Part shown: in pieces, positions 17,879 through 26,595 of the stretch
How positions within the stretch are numbered: the stretch's first letter is position 1
How the letters are laid out: the number at the start of each line of letters is the position of its first letter
Assembly (NCBI RefSeq): GCF_000424445.1
Contig: NZ_AUJX01000005.1
Span: 62,001 to 126,000, forward strand
Direction: 5' to 3'
DNA from: Oribacterium sp. NK2B42
Lineage (GTDB): Bacteria > Bacillota > Clostridia > Lachnospirales > Lachnospiraceae
DNA: 64,000 bases
The notes under the pieces: generated by a model
What the model saw: only the letters and a program-made list of their open reading frames with translations
Databases searched by the model: none
What the model was told of the DNA's origin: nothing
Position numbers and translations under genes: made by a program

Positions 17879-20800
17879 ATGAGAATCACAAACAGGGACA
17901 ACTATAAACTGATGAAGCTACGGACTTTCAGGAGGCGCATAGCAGCGGCCTCTATGGCTGCAGCTATACTTTCGGCTTTAGTACCTGTGGAGGCTCTGGC
18001 GGCTCCTGATAGTGTCAGTGCAGCCTCGGCAGCTCAGGCAAATCTCGCATATGAACAGCGGCTGGCACAGGCTGCTTCTGAAAACGCAGCTGTCCCTCAG
18101 ACCATCAAGGATCTTTTCAATCCTTTCTTTTATGCTCTTCAGTATCCCGATGCAGCTCTTGAAGCAGGAACAGATATTGAAAGCTTATATCAGCATTTTC
18201 TGACGAAGGGTATCTATAACGGATACCGGTGTAATTCCTATTTCGATATAAAAAAATACCGGGATGACCATCCTGAGCTTGCCTCATACCTTGGAGATGA
18301 CTGGGATATGTGGGTGGCTTATTTCTTTATGGGACAGAATGCGCCTGGCAGTCTCAGGGCATCCTTTGACCCGGTGTTTTATGCTGCAGCATATCCTGAT
18401 GCCGCGCTGCAGTGCGGAAATGATCCTGAAGCGCTGTACCATCATTACATCACCTTCGGTCTAAATATGGGTTATGCGGGTAATGCCTACTTTAACCTTT
18501 ATAAATACCGTGCCGCACATCCGGCATTTGGGAGCCTCTACGGAAATGACTGGGAAGCCTGGCTGAGAGGCTTTTATACAACAGGGCTTACCGGGGGAGG
18601 AAAGCCTGATTACAAGAGAAATGATGAGCTTAAGGCATTAACCGAAGCCCGTGGCTACGATTCCTCTGACAGCAGCGATTCCTTCGACGGAAACAGTATC
18701 TCAGACGGCAACGGTAATGTCCTCATACCTGTATCTGAGATCGGACGCTACCTTACTCTCGATGAATTGAGGGAAAGGTGCGGTGACAGCCTCATACTGG
18801 TTACCGATGCAGAGGGCTATGTGACCTTCGTTGGCGGTCACTTTACCGATGTTCAGGTCTCCGATGACCACGACTCAGAGAAGGCTATAGAGTGTATGCT
18901 GAAGCTCATCGGATTCCCTGAGGGACAGATACTGAAATTCAGCAGATCCGTAACCAACAGCATGGGCCACGTTTATTATCAGTTTACGGAAGCAGATCAG
19001 GGCGGCACCCGGAATAACTACTTAAGTGTGATCTCCCTCGGAACAGATGACAGCGGCAAGGTCATAAGCTTAAGCAGCAACTGCAATGCAAAGCTTTCGG
19101 AAGAGGATAAGGCTGAAGCTAAGGTTATCATGGATGATATCCTTAAGAAACTGGAAAAGAACAATGAAACTCTGCTCACAACCGGATTCGAAACCGTTTC
19201 TATCCCTTATCAGAATGCTTACTGTAAGGTTTTTTACGGTAAAGACAAGAACGGGCATGTGTCTAAATATATAATAAATCCGGGCGGGAACTACATATAT
19301 AACATAGGAAAATACTCGGACATCCCTACTGAAGAAAATGGTTTGTACGCCTATGATTATCTCTTCGCCGATGCTGTTGAGACAGAAGCGATCAGATTTA
19401 AGGACTATTTTAACAATGATGTGACGCTTTCTGTGGCCACCATGAAGAAAGGAGAAAAGACTTACTACTATCTTGTGGATAAAGACAGAAGGATAGCGGC
19501 TAATCTCAAGGAAGCCCATGAAAACGACGATCTCACCAAGGGCTTTGACAGCCTCGATGATATCCATAGCTATTATGTCCAAAGCTTTGTTACCATACAG
19601 AAATCCTATGATTACTATAAAAAGCTGGGATTTTTTGATGACGATAAAGTAACACCTATCATAGTGCGCTTCGATGAGGATGATACTTCAGATAACGCAT
19701 TCTGCTGCCATTATGGGGACTATATTGAGGTAGACATCTCCAACAATACGGGAAATGCAGCATTTGATGGCGTATCACATGAGCTTGGACACGGTATACT
19801 ATTTGGGATGGCTCCGGTAACCAATTATGTTAAAGACGGTTCCTTCCATGAGGGTTACGCTGATATAAGCGGCAATATCCTTGAGATGCTTTTGTTCCTT
19901 GCGGGGGATCCCACCACGGGACAGACTGTTGATCTCGATAAATGGAGCATCGAAGAAAGCGTTGGTGTTGATACGACAATACGATCCATGGGTGACCCTG
20001 AAAGCATGGAAGGTGCCTCCAAGGTGGGAGGAAAAAACTATCTGGTAACCCACCGGGATGGTGAGAACTGTCATGCCCATGCCACCATTTACGGAAATAT
20101 CTGCTACAGGATGAAGAAGGAGCTGGACATCCCTCTTGATGATCTTTTAAGGATCTGGTATGATGCGCTGCCCAATATCACCGGCAGCAGTACCTACAAG
20201 GATATACAGAGCTTTGTGGCTTATTCAACCAGGCTCCATGGATATGAAGAGCTTGCTGATGATGTATCAAAGCTTTTTGATGATGCCAATGCAGACGGAT
20301 ACAGTGATAAGTGGACAGAGCTTAAGGCAGCTGACGATTATGTAACTGACATTCCTGTCATCATAGATGATTATGGGGATATATTCGGTGACTATTTTAA
20401 ATCTACCTACAATAACATATACCTATCCATAGCCGGTGTGGAAAACGGTACGGAGGCTAGTGTAGATAAGTACGGAAACCTTGGAGCTATTCTTGAGAAA
20501 GGAAGCAGCCTGCCTCAATATGACCGTCTGAATATTTATTACAATGAAAATATCTATTCATATCCATTTAAAGTGCCAACTGACAGTCAGGTGCATATCG
20601 ACTCAAAGGATGTCATATCGGCATTAAACAGTATGTGCGAGCTGGAGTACTCAGTTGATGGATTGTCGGAGCTGGATTATGACCTTGAACTGTCAACCGA
20701 TGACTACTGTGATTACTATATTTACCGAGTTGATGATGAGAATAAGGATTATGTTCCAATCTATATTCCCTTAAAAGCATATCCTGAACATACGCCTCTA

Positions 20801-21574
20801 AAGCTGCGCAGTGATTCAAGGTACGAATTATGCAAATATAACTATGAAAACGAAAAAGTCATAGTAGGCTCTATCGATACGGCGGATATCAGAGATAAAA
20901 GCAATGCCAAAATCACATTGTCTGTGGATGAAACAAAGGATTCAGGGGTTGATGTGACTTTGGAATTTTCAGATACTGATAATGCTGAGAACGTGCAAAA
21001 CCCGGCAGAGCCGGATCATAATACAGGCAGAGCTTTGGCAGCCAGGGCAAATGTCTCCGTAGAAAGGTCGAAGGCTGCCGTGACTGAGGGTGATGCTGAG
21101 ACTGCTGCTAATAGTGAAGTGGTAGTTGACGATAGCAATGATGTTAATACGAATACTGTTGGAGAAACAACTATTGCCGTAAGTGAAGTTAATGATGATA
21201 CCGATATTGTTGACTCCGGTGATGATGATGTTTCTGATGTCAATAAGAATGCTGTTGGAGAGACGACGATTGCCGAAAGTAATGTTAATGATGATACCGA
21301 TATTGTTGACTCCGGTGATGATGATGTTTCTGATGTCAATGAGGGCGCTGTTGGAGATACTACAGTTGACAGTAGTGTGGAAAATGCCGGAAATGATGAC
21401 ATGATCAATGATGTCAGGGATGAAAAGGATTCCGGTATTGCCGTTAATGATGACGTCGTAAATGAAGAAGCCGTTGGCGGTAAAGATGAGGTTGCCTGCG
21501 ATGTTGATGGCACTGTCAATAGTGGTGATGAGACCGCCGTATTCGATGATTCCCTGACGGATCTTGACAGCTGA
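17879..21574 (+). CDS. Secreted thermolysin-like (M4-type) metallopeptidase with surface repeats and acidic tail
   Basis: 1231 residues. A signal peptide (about 1-42, ending VEALAAPDS) is followed by two copies of a 72-residue module (FNPFFYALQYPDAAL and FDPVFYAAAYPDAAL, each ending in a Trp-rich DDWxxW block), seen on many Lachnospiraceae surface proteins. The peptidase domain has zinc motif HELGH near residue 634, a glutamate helix HEGYADISGN near 658 and HAHATIYGNICY near 733, fitting a divergent thermolysin fold. The last 220 residues are Asp/Val/Thr-rich with 2.5 copies of a 32-residue repeat encoded by a 96-bp DNA repeat (from 21188 and 21284). No LPXTG or lipobox, so it is probably released. 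AGGAG precedes ATG 17879. Confidence 0.82.
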   Translation: MRITNRDNYKLMKLRTFRRRIAAASMAAAILSALVPVEALAAPDSVSAASAAQANLAYEQRLAQAASENAAVPQTIKDLFNPFFYALQYPDAALEAGTDIESLYQHFLTKGIYNGYRCNSYFDIKKYRDDHPELASYLGDDWDMWVAYFFMGQNAPGSLRASFDPVFYAAAYPDAALQCGNDPEALYHHYITFGLNMGYAGNAYFNLYKYRAAHPAFGSLYGNDWEAWLRGFYTTGLTGGGKPDYKRNDELKALTEARGYDSSDSSDSFDGNSISDGNGNVLIPVSEIGRYLTLDELRERCGDSLILVTDAEGYVTFVGGHFTDVQVSDDHDSEKAIECMLKLIGFPEGQILKFSRSVTNSMGHVYYQFTEADQGGTRNNYLSVISLGTDDSGKVISLSSNCNAKLSEEDKAEAKVIMDDILKKLEKNNETLLTTGFETVSIPYQNAYCKVFYGKDKNGHVSKYIINPGGNYIYNIGKYSDIPTEENGLYAYDYLFADAVETEAIRFKDYFNNDVTLSVATMKKGEKTYYYLVDKDRRIAANLKEAHENDDLTKGFDSLDDIHSYYVQSFVTIQKSYDYYKKLGFFDDDKVTPIIVRFDEDDTSDNAFCCHYGDYIEVDISNNTGNAAFDGVSHELGHGILFGMAPVTNYVKDGSFHEGYADISGNILEMLLFLAGDPTTGQTVDLDKWSIEESVGVDTTIRSMGDPESMEGASKVGGKNYLVTHRDGENCHAHATIYGNICYRMKKELDIPLDDLLRIWYDALPNITGSSTYKDIQSFVAYSTRLHGYEELADDVSKLFDDANADGYSDKWTELKAADDYVTDIPVIIDDYGDIFGDYFKSTYNNIYLSIAGVENGTEASVDKYGNLGAILEKGSSLPQYDRLNIYYNENIYSYPFKVPTDSQVHIDSKDVISALNSMCELEYSVDGLSELDYDLELSTDDYCDYYIYRVDDENKDYVPIYIPLKAYPEHTPLKLRSDSRYELCKYNYENEKVIVGSIDTADIRDKSNAKITLSVDETKDSGVDVTLEFSDTDNAENVQNPAEPDHNTGRALAARANVSVERSKAAVTEGDAETAANSEVVVDDSNDVNTNTVGETTIAVSEVNDDTDIVDSGDDDVSDVNKNAVGETTIAESNVNDDTDIVDSGDDDVSDVNEGAVGDTTVDSSVENAGNDDMINDVRDEKDSGIAVNDDVVNEEAVGGKDEVACDVDGTVNSGDETAVFDDSLTDLDS
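21188..21360 (+). repeat. 96-bp coding tandem repeat in the peptidase tail
   Basis: GTTAATGATGATACCGATAT recurs at 21188 and 21284, exactly 96 bp (32 codons) apart, with neighbouring blocks nearly identical. Copy number could vary by slippage without shifting the frame. Confidence 0.85.
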
Positions 21575-21596
21575 ATCGTATAGCTTTCGAAATGTA

Positions 21597-21648
21597 AAAA
21601 ACGGTATCCCATACAGCATTTTCTGCTTTGGGATACCGTTTTTTTGTT
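21597..21648 (+). terminator. Terminator after the metallopeptidase, overlapping an iteron-like site
   Basis: Arms AACGGTATCCCA / TGGGATACCGTT with a loop of about 16 nt run into TTTTTGTTATAAC. The descending arm plus T-run spells CCGTTTTTTTGTTATA (21636-21651), a match to the iterons of the 47-kb origin. Confidence 0.85.
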
Positions 21649-21715
21649 ATAACTTTACAGGGAAGCCGTCATAACTTATATGTATATTTTTTGTGACGTA
21701 AATCTTACGAAATTC

Positions 21716-21744
21716 TTGCAAAAGAACCTACGATAATCTATACT
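21716..21744 (+). promoter_or_regulatory. Sigma-A promoter of the pyrC transcript
   Basis: TTGCAA at 21716-21721 and TATACT at 21739-21744 with a 17-bp spacer; the start point would be near 21751, about 165 nt upstream of pyrC. Confidence 0.7.
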
Positions 21745-21787
21745 AAATCCATACAAAGATTCTACGAAAAGTAGGAGGTAGGTATCA

Positions 21788-21808
21788 ATGAAACCTACAA
21801 CAATATAG
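21788..21808 (+). CDS. Candidate six-residue leader peptide (MKPTTI)
   Basis: ATG 21788 follows AGGAGG (21773-21778) at 9-bp spacing, a far better ribosome site than a random ORF should have, and ends at TAG 21806-21808 inside the terminator stem that follows. Its position between the pyrC promoter and an intrinsic terminator suggests transcription attenuation controlled by translation. Its own codons overlap a hairpin (GTAGGT 21778-21783 with ACCTAC 21793-21798). Confidence 0.5.
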   Translation: MKPTTI

Positions 21809-21845
21809 AGGTAAGTGACCAATACAATGGCTTACCTCTTTTTTG
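21807..21845 (+). promoter_or_regulatory. pyrC attenuator hairpin with conserved apical motif
   Basis: Nine-bp stem AGAGGTAAG / CTTACCTCT (21807-21815, 21831-21839) followed by TTTTTT, an intrinsic terminator inside the pyrC leader. The apex is TGACCAATACAATGG (21816-21830), which recurs in the leader at 26632-26646. GAGGTA at 21775-21780 could pair with TACCTC 21833-21838 instead and act as antiterminator. Confidence 0.7.
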
Positions 21846-21914
21846 TTGCGCAAAAAACGTATAAAATATGTTCTGAAAGCTCAATACATAGTACTTATGC
21901 ATCCGGAGGACAAC

Positions 21915-23186
21915 ATGATACTGATCAAAAACGGAAGAGTTATAGATCCCGCAAACAACCTTGATACCATAACAGATGTGGTGACAGACGACAACGGAAA
22001 GATAAAGCTTGTAGGTGCCGGAGATCCGTTACTTAACTATGACACTGTGATCGATGCAGAAAACCTGGTAGTGGCTCCCGGCTTCATAGACGTTCATGTA
22101 CATTTCCGTGATCCCGGACTAACCTACAAGGAGGACATCGTGACCGGCGCTGCTGCGGCTGCTGCCGGGGGCTACACCACAGTCATCTGCATGGCAAACA
22201 CCAAACCGACTGTTGATTCGGTAGAAACATTGGCGGAGCTTTCCTCAAGGGAAAAACAGCTTCCCATCCATGTCCTTCAGGCTGCCAATGTTACCGTCGG
22301 GATGCAGGGAAAAGAGCTTACCGATATGGAGGCGCTGCTTGCTGCAGGGGCTGCAGGCTTCACCGATGACGGAGTTCCAATAGCAGATGAGAAGCTGCTG
22401 CTTCAGGCCCTTAAGAAATGTAAAGAGCTCGACGTTCCCATATCTCTTCATGAAGAGGATCCGGCGCTGATGTTCAGTGCAGGAGTTAACAAGGGTGTGG
22501 TTTCGGACAAGCTTGGCCTGGGAGGTGCCCCGGAGGAAGCAGAGTACGTGCTTGCTGCAAGGGACGTGATGCTGAATCGAAAGATCGGAGCAAAGCTGGA
22601 CATACAGCATATCTCCAGCGGTGTAACTGTAGATATACTCAGAGCCGCAAAGAAAATGGGAATAAAAGTATACGGAGAGGTTACCCCTCAGCATCTTGCT
22701 GCCACAGAAGAACTGGTTCTCGAAAAGGGCTCCCTTGCAAGAGTAAATCCTCCGCTAAGAACAGAGAAGGATCGTCAGGCGCTAATAGAAGGTCTCCGTG
22801 ACGGCACCATAGACATGATAGCCACGGATCACGCGCCTCACAGCATAGAAGAGAAGTCGAAGCCTATCGCATCGGCACCAAGCGGCATGATAGGTCTGGA
22901 AACAGCCCTCAGCCTCGTCCTGACAAGTGTCGTCCGCACCGGTCATGTGTCCCTGAACAGAGTCATCGAAGCCCTTACCATAAATCCCGCAAGGCTTTAT
23001 AAGCTTCCGGCAGGCACCCTGTCAGAAGGAGCTGATGCCGACCTCGTGATCTTTGATCCCGAAGAAAAGTGGACTGTGGGCGACAGCTTCCGTTCAAAAG
23101 CCTCAAACTCCCCCTTCATCGGTTGGGAGCTCTACGGAAAAGTAAAGACCACCATCTGCGGCGGTAAGATAGTTTTCCGGGATTAA
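21915..23186 (+). CDS. pyrC: Dihydroorotase
   Basis: Class I zinc amidohydrolase closing carbamoyl-aspartate to dihydroorotate in pyrimidine synthesis; 423 residues. Metal-binding DVHVHFRDPG near residue 58, the strand with MANTKP near 93, HEEDPAL near 178, the histidine of QHISSG near 231 and DHAPH near 306 are all present, and the C-terminal amidohydrolase barrel closes with NPARLYKL. The start ATG 21915 has CCGGAGGA eight bases before; an in-frame ATG-less extension back to 21843 lies across the terminator and is not used. Expression is probably attenuated by the leader hairpin, as expected for a pyrimidine gene. The stop codon abuts an aguB fragment on the other strand. Confidence 0.93.
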   Translation: MILIKNGRVIDPANNLDTITDVVTDDNGKIKLVGAGDPLLNYDTVIDAENLVVAPGFIDVHVHFRDPGLTYKEDIVTGAAAAAAGGYTTVICMANTKPTVDSVETLAELSSREKQLPIHVLQAANVTVGMQGKELTDMEALLAAGAAGFTDDGVPIADEKLLLQALKKCKELDVPISLHEEDPALMFSAGVNKGVVSDKLGLGGAPEEAEYVLAARDVMLNRKIGAKLDIQHISSGVTVDILRAAKKMGIKVYGEVTPQHLAATEELVLEKGSLARVNPPLRTEKDRQALIEGLRDGTIDMIATDHAPHSIEEKSKPIASAPSGMIGLETALSLVLTSVVRTGHVSLNRVIEALTINPARLYKLPAGTLSEGADADLVIFDPEEKWTVGDSFRSKASNSPFIGWELYGKVKTTICGGKIVFRD

Positions 23187-23359
23187 AGTCTTGATGGTTC
23201 GCTTCCTATTGCGGTAGGATAGAGCAGTATATCCGCCCCCATCAGAGCCATGCATCTTGCGGTCTCGGGAAACCACTGATCCCAGCATATCCCGACGCCA
23301 ACATTACCATATCTGGTATTCCAGACCTTAAAGCCTGTATCCCCCGGGGTGAAACAAGA
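23183..23359 (-). pseudogene. Remnant of N-carbamoylputrescine amidase (aguB-like)
   Basis: About 58 codons on the minus strand match a central block of nitrilase-superfamily N-carbamoylputrescine amidases: CFTPGDTGFKVWNTRYGN, then VGICWDQWFPETARCMA with the catalytic Cys, then LLYPTAIGSEP. Nothing before or after continues the protein: the 5' side runs into a terminator hairpin and the 3' side stops at the pyrC stop codon. The sequence is otherwise well preserved, so the deletion seems recent. Confidence 0.8.
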
Positions 23360-23403
23360 GCCGTCAGGCATCCGATTATAAGGATGTCTGACGGCTCTTT
23401 TGA
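23349..23403 (+). terminator. Terminator after pyrC (bidirectional hairpin)
   Basis: AAGAGCCGTCAGGCATCC / GGATGTCTGACGGCTCTT pair with one mismatch around an 8-nt loop, followed by TTTT. It partly overlaps the 5' border of the aguB remnant. Confidence 0.8.
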
Positions 23404-23466
23404 ATGATGTCAACAGCAATTTATAATAAGTGTATTAAGTGATATTGTGTGATTGGAATTGTCGTA

Positions 23467-23495
23467 TTGACTGAGAAAATCAGCGATGTTAATAT
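23467..23495 (+). promoter_or_regulatory. Promoter of orphan antitoxin RNA
   Basis: TTGACT at 23467-23472, 17-bp spacer, TAATAT at 23490-23495; start expected near 23502. Confidence 0.7.
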
Positions 23496-23501
23496 ATTAA
23501 T

Positions 23502-23594
23502 TGAAAAGAAGTGCTACCGGTAGACGGTTAGCCCTTGAACTTTATGTTATGAAAAATAACCGTTCAGTTGGTGGCTGGGGCGGTTATTTTTTTG
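23502..23594 (+). ncRNA. Orphan type I antitoxin RNA
   Basis: Homologous, in sense and order, to the antitoxin RNA of the complete locus at 36444-36540: both contain GAAG(G)TGCT..CCG.TAGACGGTTAGCCCTT, then ATAACCGTTCAGTTG, then GGCTGGGGCGGTTATTTTTTT as terminator. It has an intact promoter. Of the toxin on the opposite strand only the last codons (FVYKITKK, stop near 23586-23588) remain; upstream is replaced by the end of the isochorismatase gene. A surviving antitoxin without its toxin is inferred. Confidence 0.65.
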
Positions 23595-23637
23595 TTATCT
23601 TATAAACAAAAAGATTCAGATTATAGTGTCAGCCTCT

Positions 23638-24162
23638 CTAAGATCTGACATAAATCTGGCATGAACGCATAGTTTCAAGGGCGGCTTCATGTTTTTCGGG
23701 AGTGACACCGGCACAGCACAGAGGGTCTACCGAGATAGGAACCTCCGGCATTGAAGCTTTCAGGAGCAAAGCATTGGAAACCACACAGATATCTGTACAA
23801 AGCCCGACAAGCTCGATCTCTATGTCTTCCTTTTCACTGATTGCTTTGATAGTGTCCGCCAGAACGGTAGAACCGAAGGTAGGTTTGTTAATAAAAGTTG
23901 CACCTTCAACCACCTGTGAGACTCTTTCATCAAGCTGCCACCCGTCAGTGCCTTCCACACAATGCACCACCGGAAGGTTCTTGCCCTCTTGGGTCTCCAT
24001 ATAGTTAGGCTGGTGAGTGTCGCGTGTAACAAAAACATCCTTGATGGAATAGGACTTAATCTTTTCCACAACAGCAGGAACTATAGCCACAGCATCCTTC
24101 GACCCCAGAGCCCCATCTACAAAATCCTTCTGCATATCTACAACAACAAGTATTTTCCTCAT
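23638..24162 (-). CDS. Isochorismatase-family cysteine hydrolase (nicotinamidase-like)
   Basis: 174-residue alpha/beta hydrolase. Catalytic Asp in VVVDMQKDFVDGALG near residue 8, a Lys in FINKPTFGST near 103, and Cys in LVGLCTDICVVSNALLLK near 133; the TDICV pattern is that of small cysteine hydrolases such as nicotinamidase. The exact amide substrate cannot be read from sequence; PncA-type nicotinamide deamidation is the closest match. ATG 24162 has AGGAGGG upstream. It is a single gene facing the antitoxin RNA remnant and divergent from the chemoreceptor. Confidence 0.85.
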   Translation of the reverse strand: MRKILVVVDMQKDFVDGALGSKDAVAIVPAVVEKIKSYSIKDVFVTRDTHQPNYMETQEGKNLPVVHCVEGTDGWQLDERVSQVVEGATFINKPTFGSTVLADTIKAISEKEDIEIELVGLCTDICVVSNALLLKASMPEVPISVDPLCCAGVTPEKHEAALETMRSCQIYVRS

Positions 24163-24320
24163 AACTCCCTCCTTTATCACAACTACTATATTTAATATAC
24201 GACAAATATTATATCAAAAAAGAAATTTCGTTATAAAATCGTAAAATTTGCCGAAGTTATCTTTAGTCTACAAATGAACGTGTAATTATTTGGCAAAATT
24301 TTTATGAATTGGAGAGTAAC

Positions 24321-26327
24321 ATGAAGACATTTACAGAAAGATTCCAGAGTAACTCCGGTCAGGGACCAAAGAAGCGCATCAGTTCAACACTTCTTTTTAT
24401 CCTCGTACCCATCATCGTTGTGAGTATCATTTTTATCATTATGTTCCTGAGTAATCAGGCAGAAAGTCAGATAAAATCACTCTCGGCAAACGTGCTCCAG
24501 GCAGAATCTAACTACAACGCAGAGAAGTTTGGTGCAAGAGTGCAGAACGTTGTTGCCAGAGGCGAAGCCTTTGCAAAATCTGCAGAATCCACAGATTTCG
24601 CAAATAAGAAAGAATATCAGGATTTCATGAGCAACTCAAACAATATGGGTGACCTCAAGAATCAGGGCATCTACACCGGATTTGAAGACGGTGGTATGTT
24701 CTATGCAGATTATTCAGAGGTTCCGGCTGATTACGATCCGAGGTCCAGAGGCTGGTATAAGGATGCTCTCAGTCAGAATATGACTTCCTTCACCATAACA
24801 GCGCCTTACGTTGATGCCATGACCAACGCTCTCTGTGTATCCTTCATAAGAAAGATGAACTTAAAGAGCGGTGAGACCGGTGTTGCCGGAATAGACATTT
24901 TCCTTGACGAGCTTGCATCTGAAACTGCAGCTATGAAGCCTATGCAGACCGGAATATCTGCAATCATTGCTGATGGCATGATTCTCGGTAATCCGGATCC
25001 TTCCGTTAACGGCAAGCTTGTTTCCGAATCCGGAGATGCTCTTCTTGCTCAGGCAGTAGAGAAGGTTAAGCCTAATCAGCCGATTTCACTTAAAAACGGC
25101 AAGAGTGTATACTACGTAGCGGCTTCCGAAGTTCCAAATACAAACTGGGTTCTCTATTCAGCAGTTCCTGAGGCAGATGTTCTTGCATCACTCAGAGGAT
25201 TCCAGAGAGTCTGCATCATTATCATGGTTATCATCATAGCTGTCATCATCTTTGTACTTCTTACAGTTATCAGCACAGTTATCACTGTTCCTCTTCGTAA
25301 GGTTACAACTGCAGCTGTAAAGATTTCTGAAGGCGACTTCGATGTTGACCTTCCTACAGAGTCTCAGAACGAAATCGGTCAGCTTGCCGTTGCTTTCAGC
25401 AAGACAACAGAACAGCTTAAGAATTATCAGGGCTACATCGATGAAATCTCCGGAGCCCTCTCAGAAGTCTCCGAGGGCAATCTTAATATTGAATTAAAGC
25501 GCGAATACGTTGGTCAGTTTGCTAAGCTCAAGACCAACATGGATAAGCTTGTTTCAAATCTCAGAACCATCGTAGGCTCCATTATGGATTCCGCAAAACA
25601 GGTGGACAGCGGAGCTGTTCAGATTTCCGATGGTGCCCAGGGTCTTGCCCAGGGTGCTACAGAGCAAGCAAGCTCTATTGAAGAGCTGTCAGCCGAGATT
25701 TCACAGATCAATGATGAGACCATGCACATGGCAGACAATGCCCGTATTGCACAGCAGCAGATTCATAGCGCCGAGGAGCAGATCAATACAAGCAATACCC
25801 AGATGATCGATCTCCGTAAGGCAATGGAAGATATCACAGATAAGTCACAGCGTATTTCAACCATCATCAAGACCATAGATGATATCGCCTTCCAGACCAA
25901 TATCCTTGCACTTAACGCCGCTGTAGAGGCTGCAAGAGCAGGTGCGGCAGGCAAGGGCTTTGCGGTTGTTGCTGACGAGGTTCGTAACCTTGCGGGTAAG
26001 TCATCAACTGCTGCCCTTGATACCTCCAACCTCATCACAGAGACTATCGCTGCAGTCCAGACCGGTGACAAGCTCACCATCCAGACTGCAGAGTATCTCA
26101 GGAGTACTCAGGAATCTACCAAGAAGGCTGTTGAGCTCATTGCAGAGATCACCGGTGCAACGGATCACCAGAAGCGCTCCCTCAATGATATCAAGCAGGG
26201 CATCGATCAGATTTCCAGCGTTGTTCAGACCAATGCTGCTACCGCTGAGGAAAGTGCAGCAGCCAGCCAGGAGCTTACCAGACAGGCCAATGTCCTTTCT
26301 GACGAAGTTCATAAGTTCACACTTTGA
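24321..26327 (+). CDS. Methyl-accepting chemotaxis protein
   Basis: Transmembrane chemoreceptor of 668 residues. Topology: short basic N-terminus, TM1 about 24-48, extracellular dCache-type sensor about 49-290 (with [20 protein letters not shown] typical of Cache_1), TM2 about 297-325, HAMP about 326-378 and a long cytoplasmic coiled coil. The hairpin tip reads [20 protein letters not shown] with [15 protein letters not shown], the CheW/CheA contact region. Start ATG 24321 follows GGAG at 24311-24314. The Cache domain suggests small-molecule (amino acid or organic acid) sensing. No chemotaxis genes adjoin it. Confidence 0.95.
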   Translation: MKTFTERFQSNSGQGPKKRISSTLLFILVPIIVVSIIFIIMFLSNQAESQIKSLSANVLQAESNYNAEKFGARVQNVVARGEAFAKSAESTDFANKKEYQDFMSNSNNMGDLKNQGIYTGFEDGGMFYADYSEVPADYDPRSRGWYKDALSQNMTSFTITAPYVDAMTNALCVSFIRKMNLKSGETGVAGIDIFLDELASETAAMKPMQTGISAIIADGMILGNPDPSVNGKLVSESGDALLAQAVEKVKPNQPISLKNGKSVYYVAASEVPNTNWVLYSAVPEADVLASLRGFQRVCIIIMVIIIAVIIFVLLTVISTVITVPLRKVTTAAVKISEGDFDVDLPTESQNEIGQLAVAFSKTTEQLKNYQGYIDEISGALSEVSEGNLNIELKREYVGQFAKLKTNMDKLVSNLRTIVGSIMDSAKQVDSGAVQISDGAQGLAQGATEQASSIEELSAEISQINDETMHMADNARIAQQQIHSAEEQINTSNTQMIDLRKAMEDITDKSQRISTIIKTIDDIAFQTNILALNAAVEAARAGAAGKGFAVVADEVRNLAGKSSTAALDTSNLITETIAAVQTGDKLTIQTAEYLRSTQESTKKAVELIAEITGATDHQKRSLNDIKQGIDQISSVVQTNAATAEESAAASQELTRQANVLSDEVHKFTL

Positions 26328-26342
26328 CAGTGCTGTAAACCG

Positions 26343-26372
26343 GGAAGGAGGGGAAATCCCCTCCTTCTTGTA
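26343..26372 (+). terminator. Terminator after the chemoreceptor
   Basis: AAGGAGGGG / CCCCTCCTT with AAAT loop, followed by CTTGTATTTT. Confidence 0.7.
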
Positions 26373-26379
26373 TTTTGAT

Positions 26380-26443
26380 CCACCAGGGAGCCAAGAGGGA
26401 CGGTTCTCGCCGGCGAGAACCGTCCCTCTTGGCTCCCTGGTGG
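26380..26443. repeat. Perfect 64-bp palindrome with GGGACGG core
   Basis: Two 32-bp arms meet with no spacer at CGCC|GGCG and are perfectly complementary; each arm carries GAGGGACGGTTCTC. Related GGGACGG inverted repeats lie at 39351 and 49951. No U-run follows. Confidence 0.95.
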
Positions 26444-26595
26444 TTCTTGAAATTTTTTTGATTTTTTTCGCTTTAGGGGGTAATATTCCGAACTTATCTG
26501 TCGATATATTTAACGTAAAGTAAAATTTTTGTAAGTTTTTTAAATAAAACGCAAAAATCTTCATATTTGTGACACTTTTGTGATTAACCCTCTGA

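Noticed and set aside
20969-21619. Two long minus-strand frames over the acidic repeats
   Set aside because: They arise from the low-complexity Asp/Val repeats of the peptidase tail read backwards.
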